A stretch of 37,192 nt of DNA, from positions 1 through 37,192 of the forward strand of contig CAYQSU010000032.1 in NCBI GenBank assembly GCA_964420325.1, written 5' to 3'. The notes below the pieces were generated by a model that made no database searches, was not told the origin of the DNA, and worked only from the letters and a program-made list of their open reading frames with translations. Positions 1 to 12,153 of the stretch are shown piece by piece. Positions within the stretch are counted from its first letter, which is position 1. Every line of letters begins with the position of its first letter. The stretch is from CAYQSU01 sp964420325 (GTDB taxonomy: Bacteria > Pseudomonadota > Alphaproteobacteria > Rhodospirillales > Defluviicoccaceae). The translations under genes were made by a program, and so were the position numbers.

Positions 1-247
1 CAGCTCGACCTTCGCCCGCGAGCCGCTGCTGGCGGCCGTGCTGGTCCTCGGCCTCCTCGTCGGCTTCGGCGCCCTCCTTCTCAGGATGAGCGCGCTCGCG
101 TTCGGCGAGCCCACTGGCAGCACCGCACCGGCCTCCGCCTCCTACCTGCCGATGGCCGTGCATCTCGGGCTGGTGCTGGTTGCCGGCGTCTATCTGCCGC
201 CGCCGATCGTTGCGTGGTTCCGCCACGTCGCGGCGCTGCTCGGCTGA
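1..247 (+). CDS. hyfF: Membrane-bound hydrogenase/Complex I-like antiporter subunit HyfF, C-terminal end (partial)
   Basis: The reading frame is open from the left window edge (first full codon at base 2) and ends at TGA 245-247, so only about 81 C-terminal residues are visible. They show two hydrophobic segments around an LAFGEP loop and an ASYLPM...HLGLVL stretch. This pattern is typical of the C-terminus of HyfF/NuoL-M-like proton-translocating subunits of group-4 membrane hydrogenases. The next gene, a HyfG-like catalytic subunit, starts 10 bases later, which supports a hyf-type operon. HyfF belongs to the inner-membrane ion-pumping arm of the complex. The family call rests on a short segment plus context, so a related NuoL/M paralogue cannot be excluded. 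Confidence 0.75.
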   Translation, partial: SSTFAREPLLAAVLVLGLLVGFGALLLRMSALAFGEPTGSTAPASASYLPMAVHLGLVLVAGVYLPPPIVAWFRHVAALLG

Positions 248-257
248 GGATGGAGCG

Positions 258-1769
258 ATGACGCCCGACCTCGCCGGTCTCGCCGCTCGAGGCGCCCTGA
301 TCGCCGGCCACCGACCCTGGCCGCGCGTGGTCGTCGATGCCTCGGCGTGGTTGTCCGCGGCCGGCGAACTCGCGAAGGGACGCTGGACACTCCTCGATCT
401 CTGGGGCGAGGCGGACGCGGTGCACATGGCACTCTGCGACGAAGCGCCCGAAGCCATCGCCGTCATCAGCCTTGCGGACGTCGCCGACGGCTTCCCCTCC
501 ATCGGCGCCAGGCACGCGCCGGCCCTGAGGCTCGAGCGGGCCGTCTACGACCTCTTCGGACTGAAGGCTCTGGGGGCGACCGACGACCGGCCCTGGCTCG
601 ACCACGGGCGCTGGCCGGTTCGTTTTCCATTGGCGGCGCGCCGAGAGCCGGCGCCCGCCATGGGGGCCTACCCGTTCCTTCCGGCCGAGGGCGAGGGGCT
701 GCACCGGATCCCCGTCGGCCCCGTGCATGCCGGCATCATCGAGCCGGGGCACTTCCGCTTCACCGCCGGAGGCGAGACCGTCGTCCGTCTGGAGGCCCGA
801 CTCGGGTACGTCCACAAGGGGATCGACTCGCTGATGGTCGGGGCCGACCTCGACCGCGCCACGCGGCTCGCCGGACGGACATCGGGCGACAGCGCGGTCG
901 CGTATGCGCTCGCCTTCGCCCGCGCCGCCGAGGCCGCGCTCGGCGTCGAGGCGCCGGCGCGGGCGCAGTGGCTCCGCGCGCTGATGGCCGAGCTCGAGCG
1001 GCTGGCCAACCATTGGGGCGACATCGGCGCCATCTGCAACGACGCGGCGTTCGCGCTGATGCACGCCCAGACCGGCATCCTCCGCGAGCGGGTGCTGAGG
1101 GCCAGCCGCGCCGCCTTCGGCCACCGCCTGCTGCGGGACCGCATCGTCGCCGGCGGCGTCACGGACGATCTCACCGCCGGCGGCCGGTCGGCGATCGCTC
1201 AGCTCATCGCCAACGTCCGCGAACGCTACCCGGCCCTGGTCGAGCTCTATGACAACACCGCCTCGCTCCTCGACCGGACCGTCGGCACCGGCATCCTCGA
1301 GCCGGAGCTGGCCCGCCGCTTCGGCGCCGGCGGCTTCGTCGGCCGCGCCTCGGGCCGGACCTTCGACGCCCGCCGCAGGCCGGGCTACCCCCCCTACGAC
1401 GCCCTCGCCTTCGACGTGCCGGTGCGCAACGACGGCGACGTCAACGCCCGCGTCTGGATCCGCATCCTCGAGATCGAGCAGAGCCTCGGCCTGATCGAGC
1501 AGATCCTCGCCCGTCTCCCCGAGGGCGCGCTCCGCGTCGAGCTGCCTCGCCACGCCGGCGAGGGCCTGGCTCTGGCCGAGGGCTTCCGCGGCGACGTGCT
1601 GGCCTGGGTGCGCCTCGGTGCGGACGGACGGGTCGTGCGCGGCCGTCTCCGCGATCCGTCCTGGTTCCAGTGGCCGCTTCTGGAGGCCGCGATCGAAGGC
1701 AACATCGTCGCCGACTTCCCCCTCTGCAACAAGTCGTTCAACTGCTCCTACTCGGGGCACGATCTCTAG
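258..1769 (+). CDS. hyfG: HyfG/HycE-like large subunit (NuoC-NuoD fusion) lacking the NiFe cysteines; Ehr-type
   Basis: The ATG at 258 follows a GGAG motif and gives 503 residues, close to the usual size of HyfG/HycE. Residues 1 to about 130 resemble the NuoC domain (LERAVYDLFGLKA). The rest is NuoD/hydrogenase large-subunit-like (HIEP-type IIEPGHFRF, YVHKGID). Active group-4 hydrogenases carry RVCGIC at the first metal motif; here the aligned residues 207-212 are RTSGDS, so both cysteines are serine. The C-terminus has C490 and C496, and the likely second motif reads C496-S-Y-S499 instead of CxxC. A nickel-iron centre therefore looks impossible. The protein fits the enigmatic energy-converting-hydrogenase-related (Ehr) group that lacks the metal ligands. 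The electron partner and product are unknown. It sits between hyfF and the small subunit in one operon. Confidence 0.82.
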   Translation: MTPDLAGLAARGALIAGHRPWPRVVVDASAWLSAAGELAKGRWTLLDLWGEADAVHMALCDEAPEAIAVISLADVADGFPSIGARHAPALRLERAVYDLFGLKALGATDDRPWLDHGRWPVRFPLAARREPAPAMGAYPFLPAEGEGLHRIPVGPVHAGIIEPGHFRFTAGGETVVRLEARLGYVHKGIDSLMVGADLDRATRLAGRTSGDSAVAYALAFARAAEAALGVEAPARAQWLRALMAELERLANHWGDIGAICNDAAFALMHAQTGILRERVLRASRAAFGHRLLRDRIVAGGVTDDLTAGGRSAIAQLIANVRERYPALVELYDNTASLLDRTVGTGILEPELARRFGAGGFVGRASGRTFDARRRPGYPPYDALAFDVPVRNDGDVNARVWIRILEIEQSLGLIEQILARLPEGALRVELPRHAGEGLALAEGFRGDVLAWVRLGADGRVVRGRLRDPSWFQWPLLEAAIEGNIVADFPLCNKSFNCSYSGHDL

Positions 1770-1781
1770 GGCCGGTCCGTC

Positions 1782-2351
1782 ATGCGCAAGCTGCTGTTCA
1801 AGAACCTGATCCGCCCGCCGGTCACCGAGCCGCCGCCGGATCCCGACGCCGGCCGGGTCGCCGAGCTGGCACGCGGCGTCGACCGCGCGGCGCGCCGGCG
1901 CCTCGGCCGGAGCCTCGCCATCCGCGAGGTCGATGCCGGCTCGTGCAACGGCTGCGAGCTCGAGATCCACGCCCTCAACAACGCCTTCTACGACCTCGAG
2001 CGCTTCGGCCTCCGCTTCGTCGCCTCGCCCCGCCACGCCGACGTCCTCCTCGTCACCGGTCCGGTGACCGCCAACATGCGGGAGGCGTTGGAGCGTACTT
2101 ATGCGGCGACGCCGGATCCAAAGTGGGTGGTGGCCGTCGGCGACTGTGCCGCGGACGCAGGCGTGTTCGCCGGCTCGTACGCCGTCGTCGGCGGCGTCGG
2201 CGGCGTGGTGCCGGTCGATCTCCACATCCCCGGCTGCCCGCCCGACCCGGCGGCCCTCTTGAAGGGCCTGCTCGCCCTGCTCGAGGCGGCCTCCGGGGCT
2301 ACAGGCGCCGCGCCGCCTCCAGCACCTCGGCCACGTGCCCCGGCACCTTGA
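1782..2351 (+). CDS. hyfI: HyfI/NuoB-like small iron-sulfur subunit
   Basis: This 189-residue protein starts 12 bases after the large-subunit gene. It has the NuoB/hydrogenase small-subunit pattern: C55-x-x-C58 in SCNGCE, C122 in VGDCA and C152 in IPGCPPDP. These four cysteines would bind one [4Fe-4S] cluster next to the large subunit, so the electron-transfer half of the module is intact although the large subunit has lost its nickel ligands. The C-terminal tail is rich in Ala and Pro and looks unstructured. Its last 53 bases overlap the 3' end of the convergent bcp gene. The ribosome-binding site is weak (GGG only), which fits translational coupling to the gene before it. It is probably the last gene of this operon. 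Confidence 0.88.
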   Translation: MRKLLFKNLIRPPVTEPPPDPDAGRVAELARGVDRAARRRLGRSLAIREVDAGSCNGCELEIHALNNAFYDLERFGLRFVASPRHADVLLVTGPVTANMREALERTYAATPDPKWVVAVGDCAADAGVFAGSYAVVGGVGGVVPVDLHIPGCPPDPAALLKGLLALLEAASGATGAAPPPAPRPRAPAP

Positions 2352-2763
2352 CCTTGCGCCAAGCGCGGCGCACGACGCCGTCGGCGTCGACGAGGAAGGT
2401 CGAGCGGTCGATGCCCATGTAGGTCTTGCCGTACATGCTCTTCTCCACCCACACGCCGAACGCCTCGCTGAGCGTGCCGTCGGCATCCGAGAGGAGCGGG
2501 AAGCCGAGCCCGTGCTTGGCCTTGAACCGGTCGTGGCTGGCGACCCCGTCGCGGGAGACGCCGACCACCCGGGTGCCGGCGGCTTCGAACTCGGGAAGCG
2601 CGTCCCGGAAGGCCAAAGCCTCCTTGGCGCAGCCCGACGTGTCGTCCTTGGGATAGAAGTAGACCACCACCCTGCTGCCCTTGAGGTCCCGATCCGAGAG
2701 CCTGCCGCCGCCGTCCGTCGGCAGGCTGAACGCCGGCAGCCTGTCCCCTTCGCTCACGCTCAT
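2299..2763 (-). CDS. bcp: Thioredoxin-dependent thiol peroxidase Bcp (peroxiredoxin, one-cysteine form)
   Basis: This 154-residue AhpC/TSA-fold peroxiredoxin starts at ATG 2763 behind a GGAGGAGA motif. Bcp enzymes reduce hydrogen peroxide and organic peroxides in the cytoplasm with thioredoxin as electron donor. The peroxidatic cysteine is C45 in DDTSGCAKEA. In most Bcp proteins this reads D-x-TPGCT, so the Pro and Thr around the cysteine are replaced by Ser43 and Ala46. E. coli Bcp has a resolving cysteine five residues further on; here position 50 is Leu and the protein has no other cysteine. It should therefore work by a one-cysteine mechanism. The gene is convergent with the hydrogenase-like operon and overlaps its end by 53 bases. 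Confidence 0.92.
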   Translation of the reverse strand: MSVSEGDRLPAFSLPTDGGGRLSDRDLKGSRVVVYFYPKDDTSGCAKEALAFRDALPEFEAAGTRVVGVSRDGVASHDRFKAKHGLGFPLLSDADGTLSEAFGVWVEKSMYGKTYMGIDRSTFLVDADGVVRRAWRKVKVPGHVAEVLEAARRL

Positions 2764-2919
2764 CGCATCTCCTCCCTGCTCTGACCCAACTGTTCCGTCG
2801 CGCCCGCAACGCGCCCTCGCTGATACGGCCGAAGCGCCCGCGGCGATCACCCCGACGCTCCGCCCCTCGCCGCCGCGCCGCCGGGTTCTGGTCGCTCCGC
2901 GGCTCCGGGAACGGCCCGG

Positions 2920-3044
2920 GTAGCGCTCAGCTCGGCCAGCGCCTGGCGCGTGATCTGCACAGAGGATCCCAGGAACAGGCCCGCCAGGATGGCGGCGACG
3001 GCGAGGTCCGGCCAGGAGGTGCCGGTCGCCCACACGCCGGTAGC
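2920..3044 (-). pseudogene. Remnant of a cation diffusion facilitator (CDF) transporter
   Basis: On the minus strand this stretch reads TSWPDLAVAAILAGLFLGSS followed by VQITRQALAEL. This closely resembles the last transmembrane helix and end of short CDF-family cation efflux proteins (typically WPDL-hydrophobic-S-x-x-I-L-R-x-A-x-x-E-L). No start codon or upstream CDF helices continue in this frame, and adjoining frames show none. I read it as a decayed gene fragment. The rest of the bcp-metH gap (2764-3237) holds no convincing gene. Confidence 0.5.
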
Positions 3045-3237
3045 CGGCCGAAGGGCCGTTCCGCCTCGGTCCGGCACCGCACCCGCGGCCATCGATGACC
3101 CAGCCCCGCGATCGGCGTCCGTGCATCTCGACCAGCCGGCGCGGCGGTCGTCGTCGATCCTGGAAGAACCCCCACGGATCGGCCCGCGGCAACGCCACCC
3201 GCGCCGGCCGGACGCTGAGGATCGGGCAGGGTGCCGG

Positions 3238-5879
<2,642 letters not shown>

Positions 5880-5883
<4 letters not shown>

Positions 5884-6947
5884 GAGGCGAGCTCGAAGGG
5901 CTCGAGACCGGAAAGCCGGAGCCGGCGCGGTCGCTGCGGCACCGTCCGCGGCGCCTTGCCGCTCACCGCCCCGGCGATCGCCCGGATGTGCGCGGGCGTG
6001 GTGCCGCAGCAGCCGCCGACGATGCTGAGCAGTCCCGAGCCCGCCCATTCGCCGAGCGCCAGCGCCATCTCCTCCGGCGTCTCGTCGTAGCCGCCGAATT
6101 CGTTGGGGAGCCCGGCGTTGGGGTAGGCAAGCACGCGGGTATCGGCGACCCGCGCGAGTTCGGCGACGTGGGCGCGAAGCTGCTTCGCGCCCAAAGCGCA
6201 GTTGAGACCGATGGCGAACGGCCGCGCGTGGCGGACCGAGTTCCAGAACGCCTCGGGCGTCTGTCCGGAGAGCGTCCGCCCGGAGAGATCGGTGATCGTT
6301 CCGGAGATCATCACCGGAAGGGCGAACCCCAGGTCCTCGAACAGCTCGTCGATGGCGAACAGCGCGGCCTTGGCGTTGAGGGTGTCGAACACGGTCTCGA
6401 TGAGCAGCAGGTCGACGCCGCCCTCGACGAGGGCCTCCGCCGCCTCGCGGTAGGCGAGGCGGAGCTCGTCGAAGGTGACGGCGCGAAGGCTCGGATCGTT
6501 GACGTCCGGCGAGATCGATGCCGTGCGGTTGGTCGGGCCGAGCGCGCCGGCGACGAAGCGGGGCCGGTCGGGGGTCTCCGCCGCGACCGCGTCGACGGCT
6601 CGGCGGGCAAGCCTCGCTCCTTCGAGGTTGAGCTCGCCGGCGAGATCCTCCATGCCGTAATCGGCCTGCGAGATGCGGTTGGAGTTGAAGGTGTTGGTCT
6701 CGACGATGTCGGCGCCGGCCGCAAGGTAGGCGCGATGGACGTCGAGGACGGCCGCCGGCCGGGTGAGCGTCAGCAGATCGTTGTTGCCCTTGAGGTCGCG
6801 GGGCCAGTCCCTGAACCGCTCGCCGCGATAGTCGGCCTCGGAGAGCTCGAGCCGCTGGATCATCGTTCCCATCGCGCCGTCGAGGATGAGGATGCGCTGC
6901 CGTGCCGCCTCCTCGAGCGCCTGAAGTCGTTGGACGCGGGCCCTCAT
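5880..6947 (-). CDS. metH1: Methionine synthase, homocysteine-binding part (split MetH, N-terminal protein)
   Basis: This 355-residue homocysteine S-methyltransferase-fold protein begins with ILDGAMGTMIQ, as MetH does. The zinc ligands that activate homocysteine are visible: C250 in GLNCALG and the pair C313-C314 in GGCCGTTP. It equals the first domain of E. coli MetH and ends exactly where the folate domain would begin, so the enzyme is encoded as two chains. The ATG at 6947 lies behind GGAGGAAGGAGA and overlaps the metF stop as ATGA. Its own stop overlaps the GTG of the second half. Alone it might accept other methyl donors, but the neighbour makes a two-subunit methionine synthase the best reading. 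Confidence 0.93.
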
Positions 6948-7873
6948 CCCTGGTCTCCTTCCTCCGCGGCCGCCAGACTTCGGCTTTGCCGAGCGCGTGG
7001 CCGGACACCGAGGACGTGACAGATGGCGTAGGTGAGCTCGGCGCGGTTGAGGGTGTAGAAGTGGAACTCCTTGACGCCGCCGGCGTAGAGCGCCCGGCAC
7101 TGTTCCGCCACCATCGACGCCGCCACCAGGCGGCGCGTCTCGGGCTCCTCGTCGAGGCCCTCGAACAGCTCCGCCATCCACCCCGGCACGCTCGCGCCGC
7201 AGCGCTTGGCGAACCCGGTGACGCGGGCGAAGTTGGTGACCGGCAGGATGCCGGGAACGATGGGGACGGCGATGCCCGCCGCCCGCACCCGGTCGAGAAA
7301 GCGGAAGTAGAGGTCGACGTCGAAGAAGAACTGGGTGATCGCGCGGCCGGCGCCGGCGTCGATCTTGCGCCTGAGGTTGTCGATATCGAAGGCGGCGCTG
7401 GGCGCCTCGGGGTGGGTCTCCGGATAGGCGGCGACCGTGATCTCGAAGTCCGCGACCCGCTTCAGGCCGGCCACCAGGTCGGCGGCGTAGGCGTAGCCCT
7501 GCGGATGCGGCCGGTAGCGGTCGGTCCCCTCGGGTGGGTCGCCGCGCAGCGCCACGACGTGGCGGATTCCCGACCGCCAGTACCGCCGGGCGATGGCGTC
7601 CACCTCTGCCCGTGTCGCGTCGACGCAGGTGAGGTGGGCGGCGGGCTCGAGGTCGGTGTCCTCGCGGATGCGAACCAGCGTGGCATGCGTCCGCTCCCGC
7701 GTCGAGCCGCCCGCGCCGTAGGTGACGGAGACGTACGCGGGCTTCAGCGTCGCCAGCCGCTCGATGGCGGCCCACAGCGCCGCCTCCATGCTCGCGGTCT
7801 TCGGCGGAAAGAACTCGAACGACACCCGGACGTCGCTCGGCAGCGGCGAGGCGATGGGCAGCGCGGACGTCAT
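6944..7873 (-). CDS. metF: Methylenetetrahydrofolate reductase
   Basis: MetF reduces 5,10-methylenetetrahydrofolate to 5-methyltetrahydrofolate, the methyl donor used by the two MetH chains encoded directly downstream. The sequence shows the family opening VSFEFFPPKT, then VTYGAGGS, HLTCVDATR, ALRGDPP and ITQFFFD. I chose ATG 7873 (309 residues, normal for MetF) because AAGGGGAA lies at proper distance. Upstream in-frame ATGs at 7918 and 7936 have poor ribosome-binding sites and would add non-conserved residues. The stop overlaps the next start by four bases, making metF the first gene of a three-gene coupled operon. I found no riboswitch that I could recognise in the leader. Confidence 0.95.
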   Translation of the reverse strand: MTSALPIASPLPSDVRVSFEFFPPKTASMEAALWAAIERLATLKPAYVSVTYGAGGSTRERTHATLVRIREDTDLEPAAHLTCVDATRAEVDAIARRYWRSGIRHVVALRGDPPEGTDRYRPHPQGYAYAADLVAGLKRVADFEITVAAYPETHPEAPSAAFDIDNLRRKIDAGAGRAITQFFFDVDLYFRFLDRVRAAGIAVPIVPGILPVTNFARVTGFAKRCGASVPGWMAELFEGLDEEPETRRLVAASMVAEQCRALYAGGVKEFHFYTLNRAELTYAICHVLGVRPRARQSRSLAAAEEGDQG

Positions 7874-8113
7874 GCGGTTCCCCTTGCGGCGGCGATCCAG
7901 TGCAGTGATGTCGGCCATTCGCTCGCCGCTCGCCACAGACAGTGCGCCCGGCCACGAACCCGTTCGGCGCCCCGCCTGTTTTCGGGACGCCGCCTCGGGA
8001 AGTCAACGGCCATCTTCCCGCACGGCCCGGCGGCAGCCGAGCCGCAACAAGCGTTGCCTCGACGCAACAGTCGGCCGGCGAGCGAGCGACAACTGGCCAT
8101 GCGTCGAGGAATC

Positions 8114-8180
8114 TTGTAAACAGTTCGTCCCTGTTTCGTATAGTTTCGGGCTCAACGGGAGGCCCGAGTGATGCGATCAC
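8114..8180 (+). promoter_or_regulatory. Possible promoter, inverted-repeat operator and leader hairpins upstream of mlaA
   Basis: In the 436-base gap between metF (-) and mlaA (+) I see TTGTAA (8114-8119) and TATAGT (8139-8144), a possible -35/-10 pair with a long 19-base spacer. Inside the spacer lies a perfect inverted repeat, AAACAG-7-CTGTTT (8118-8136), suited to a dimeric repressor. Two leader hairpins follow: TCGGGC...GCCCGA (8146-8167) and GTGAT-GCG-ATCAC (8168-8180). The rest of the gap (7874-8113 and 8181-8309) shows no gene. The minus side contains a small GCAAC-GCTT-GTTGC hairpin near 8042-8055. Confidence 0.4.
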
Positions 8181-8309
8181 CCTACCATGCCCCGGCGGGG
8201 CCGTCGGAGCCCTAGCCGCCGGGCAGTATGGTGTTGTGCTCGGCGACGCCGCCCGCTCTAGGAAAGCGCGACCCTACGGCCACCAACCGATCGAAGGAGC
8301 ACGACAAGC

Positions 8310-9128
8310 ATGAACGGTAACGGCCGCCGCAGGAGCGACGCCCGGGGTTCCCTCGCGGCACTGGTGGCGATGTCGGTCCTGGTCGGGGGCTGTGCGACCG
8401 TTCCGGACCGGACGGAGGATCCGGAAGGCTATGCCGACTACGTCGAGGCCAACGATCCCCTGGAGCCCTTCAATCGCGCCGTCTTCGAGTTCAATCGCGC
8501 CTTCGACACGATGCTCCTGAGACCGCTGGCCATCTTCTACAAGGGGTTCGTTCCGCCGCCCCTGCAGCGAGGGATCCACAACGCCCTCGCCAACCTTCGC
8601 GAGCCGGCGACCTTCGTCAACAACCTCCTGCAGGCTCAGCCGGAGAAGGCCGGAGCGGCACTCGCCCGGTTCACGCTCAATTCGACCCTCGGCATCGCCG
8701 GCCTCAGCAATGCCGCCGAGGACTTCGGCTGGGAACGGCAGGACGAGGACTTCGGTCAGACGCTCGCCGTCTGGGGCGTCGGCGAAGGCCCCTTTCTCAT
8801 GCTTCCGTTCCTCGGCCCGTCGAACCCGCGCGACGCCGTCGGGCGCGGCGTCGACAGCCTGATCATCGACCCGTTCGGGCTGTTGGGAGCCTTGATCGAC
8901 TCCAGCACGGCGCTGACGGTGTTCGCCGTGACCCGCACCGGGCTCACGGCGGTCGATGCCAGAGCGGGCGTGCTGGACGAGTTTGATGAGCTTGAGAAGT
9001 CATCCCTCGACTTCTATGCGACGCTCCGCAGCGCCTTTCGGCAGAACCGCCGGCACGAGATCGAAAAGGGAATGCATCGGGTTCCCAGGGTTCCACCGCC
9101 CGCAGCAGGGCCCAAGTCCGGTCAGTAG
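8310..9128 (+). CDS. mlaA: Outer-membrane lipid asymmetry lipoprotein MlaA (VacJ)
   Basis: This 272-residue lipoprotein has a signal peptide ending in the lipobox LVGGC, with C28 as the lipidated residue. MlaA removes misplaced phospholipids from the outer leaflet of the outer membrane and hands them to periplasmic MlaC. Family motifs are clear: NDPLEPFNRAVFEFNRAFD after the signal, then NNLLQ, RFTLNSTLGIAGL, EDFGQTLAVWGVGEGPFL and LPFLGPSNPRDA. AAGGAG lies ten bases before the ATG. The mlaC gene follows within 31 bases, so the two form an operon. The inner-membrane MlaFEDB transporter genes are not in this window. Confidence 0.95.
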   Translation: MNGNGRRRSDARGSLAALVAMSVLVGGCATVPDRTEDPEGYADYVEANDPLEPFNRAVFEFNRAFDTMLLRPLAIFYKGFVPPPLQRGIHNALANLREPATFVNNLLQAQPEKAGAALARFTLNSTLGIAGLSNAAEDFGWERQDEDFGQTLAVWGVGEGPFLMLPFLGPSNPRDAVGRGVDSLIIDPFGLLGALIDSSTALTVFAVTRTGLTAVDARAGVLDEFDELEKSSLDFYATLRSAFRQNRRHEIEKGMHRVPRVPPPAAGPKSGQ

Positions 9129-9158
9129 CAATCCCTTTGCACACAACGAAGCGTGACC

Positions 9159-9806
9159 ATGTCCATGCGAATTCGCTTTCTCATCCCCTTCGTCGCCTCG
9201 CTCACCGTACTCGCCCTGGCGCGCGGGCTGCCGCTGGCGGCCGACCCGGCCATGACCGGCGCGCAGGCATTCGTCCAGGAACTCGGCACCAAGGCCGTCG
9301 ACATTCTCGACCGCGAGGGCTTGGCGCCCGATCAGCGCGTCGAAGCGATGCGGAGCCTGTTCAACGACTATTTCGACGTGCCCGGAATCTCGCAGTGGGT
9401 TCTCGGCCGCCACTGGCGGCGGGCGACGGACGAGCAGATCAAGGCCTACCGCGAGCTGTTCGAGGACTTCATCGTCTATGGCTACGCCCGGCGTTTCGGC
9501 GCCTACGCAGGCGAGCGGCTGCAGATCAATAGGGCGATCGCGGAAGCCGACGGAATGACCCTCGTCCATTCGGAGGTCGCACGCCCAGGCGGCCAGGGTG
9601 CCGTTCAGGTCGAGTGGCGAGTCGAACAACAGGGAGGCGTCCTGAAGATCCGGGATGTCGTCGTCGAGGGCGTGTCGATGGCGCAGACCCAGCGCTCCGA
9701 TTTCGCCGCCGCCATCCAGCAGAAGGGCGGCTCGATCGACGGCCTTCTCGACACGCTGAGACAGAAGATCGCCGAGCTCAAGGCCGAGGTCGAGAAGTCC
9801 GGCTAG
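9159..9806 (+). CDS. mlaC: Periplasmic phospholipid-binding protein MlaC
   Basis: This 215-residue protein starts with a signal peptide (hydrophobic LIPFVASLTVLALA, ending near LAADPA). Its body has the MlaC/Ttg2D pattern: R-x-x-x-x-x-LFNDYFDVPGIS, VLGRHWRRATDEQ, F-x-x-x-FIVYGYARRF and later VEWRVEQQGGVLKIRDV. MlaC shuttles phospholipids across the periplasm between MlaA and the inner-membrane MlaFEDB complex. GTG 9153, ATG 9159 and ATG 9165 are all in frame and none has a strong ribosome-binding site; I take 9159. The position right after mlaA supports the call and suggests coupled translation. Confidence 0.9.
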   Translation: MSMRIRFLIPFVASLTVLALARGLPLAADPAMTGAQAFVQELGTKAVDILDREGLAPDQRVEAMRSLFNDYFDVPGISQWVLGRHWRRATDEQIKAYRELFEDFIVYGYARRFGAYAGERLQINRAIAEADGMTLVHSEVARPGGQGAVQVEWRVEQQGGVLKIRDVVVEGVSMAQTQRSDFAAAIQQKGGSIDGLLDTLRQKIAELKAEVEKSG

Positions 9807-9817
9807 AGCGCGGGCGC

Positions 9818-11500
<1,683 letters not shown>

Positions 11501-11661
11501 CTCGCTCTCCCTGCTGGCATCGGCGGCACCCGGACGCGGCATGCGCTCCTCGGCCGCGGCTTACCGTCCCGGATGCCGACCCTGGCCCGGCCCGCGACGC
11601 GCTGCAAGCGCCGCGTGATTTCCGGCCTTGCCAAATGCGATAAGGTCGGGCGAAGCTTGCG

Positions 11662-11670
11662 TGATATAGT
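11662..11670 (+). promoter_or_regulatory. Possible extended -10 promoter for the receiver operon
   Basis: TGATATAGT matches an extended -10 element (TGn followed by TATAAT with one mismatch) about 73 bases before the receiver ATG. No good -35 hexamer is seen at 17 bases, which extended -10 promoters can tolerate. The 242-base gap between ettA and the receiver gene otherwise holds nothing I recognise. Confidence 0.4.
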
Positions 11671-11742
11671 CCGCAACGTCCATCGGCGTCGCAACGGACG
11701 CCGAGCCGGAGACGAAGAAGAGCTCCTGTCTGGGAGGACGGA

Positions 11743-12117
11743 ATGCCGAGATCCATCCTCGTCGTCGAAGACGAACCGAATATCGTGCTGTCCCTGCAGT
11801 TCCTGATGAAGCAGGCGGGCTTCGAGGTGCGTGTCGCGTCCGACGGCGACGAGGCCCTCAAGGAGGTCGAGAAGCGAGCGCCCGACCTGATCCTGCTCGA
11901 CGTGATGATCCCCAAGCGCGACGGCTACGACGTCTGTCAGACGATCCGTGCGAATCCGCAGTGGAAGGGCATCTACATCATCATGCTGACCGCCAAGGGA
12001 CGCGAGGTGGACCGGGAGAAGGGCCTGTCGCTGGGCGCCAACGACTACGTCACGAAGCCGTTCTCCACCCGCGACTTGACCGAGAAGGTCAAGCGAATCC
12101 TCGGAACGGAGGCATAG
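11743..12117 (+). CDS. Single-domain response regulator (CheY-like receiver)
   Basis: This 124-residue protein consists of one receiver domain only. The acidic pocket is E9/D10, the phosphorylation site is D53 (LLDVMIPKRDG), and T83 (MLTAKG) and K105 (VTKPF) complete the active site. There is no DNA-binding or enzymatic output domain, so it must act by protein-protein contact or as a phosphate sink. GGGAGG lies at good distance from the ATG. It is the first gene of an apparent operon with the pseudo-kinase/exonuclease, a small membrane protein and a symporter-kinase. The kinase encoded at 14574 has no receiver of its own and is the obvious phosphodonor, by inference. Confidence 0.93.
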   Translation: MPRSILVVEDEPNIVLSLQFLMKQAGFEVRVASDGDEALKEVEKRAPDLILLDVMIPKRDGYDVCQTIRANPQWKGIYIIMLTAKGREVDREKGLSLGANDYVTKPFSTRDLTEKVKRILGTEA

Positions 12118-12153
12118 GAGGCCGCCGGCCTCGAAGGGAAGCCTGAAGGGAGA

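Noticed and set aside
81..2486. Long open minus-strand frame of about 800 codons opposite the hydrogenase-like genes
   Set aside because: The translation is Arg/Gly/Ala low-complexity with no domain, a usual mirror of GC-rich coding DNA; the plus-strand genes have clear family motifs.
5884..7008. Upstream extension of the second MetH frame to about 7008
   Set aside because: This part is out of frame with the conserved homocysteine domain; the GTG at 5883 in a GTGA overlap is the natural start.
7874..8170. SAM or SAH riboswitch in front of metF
   Set aside because: I looked for the conserved SAH core (GAGG-x-GCGCUGC) and SAM-type patterns on the minus strand and found only a simple GCAAC-GCTT-GTTGC hairpin. 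A covariance search would settle it.
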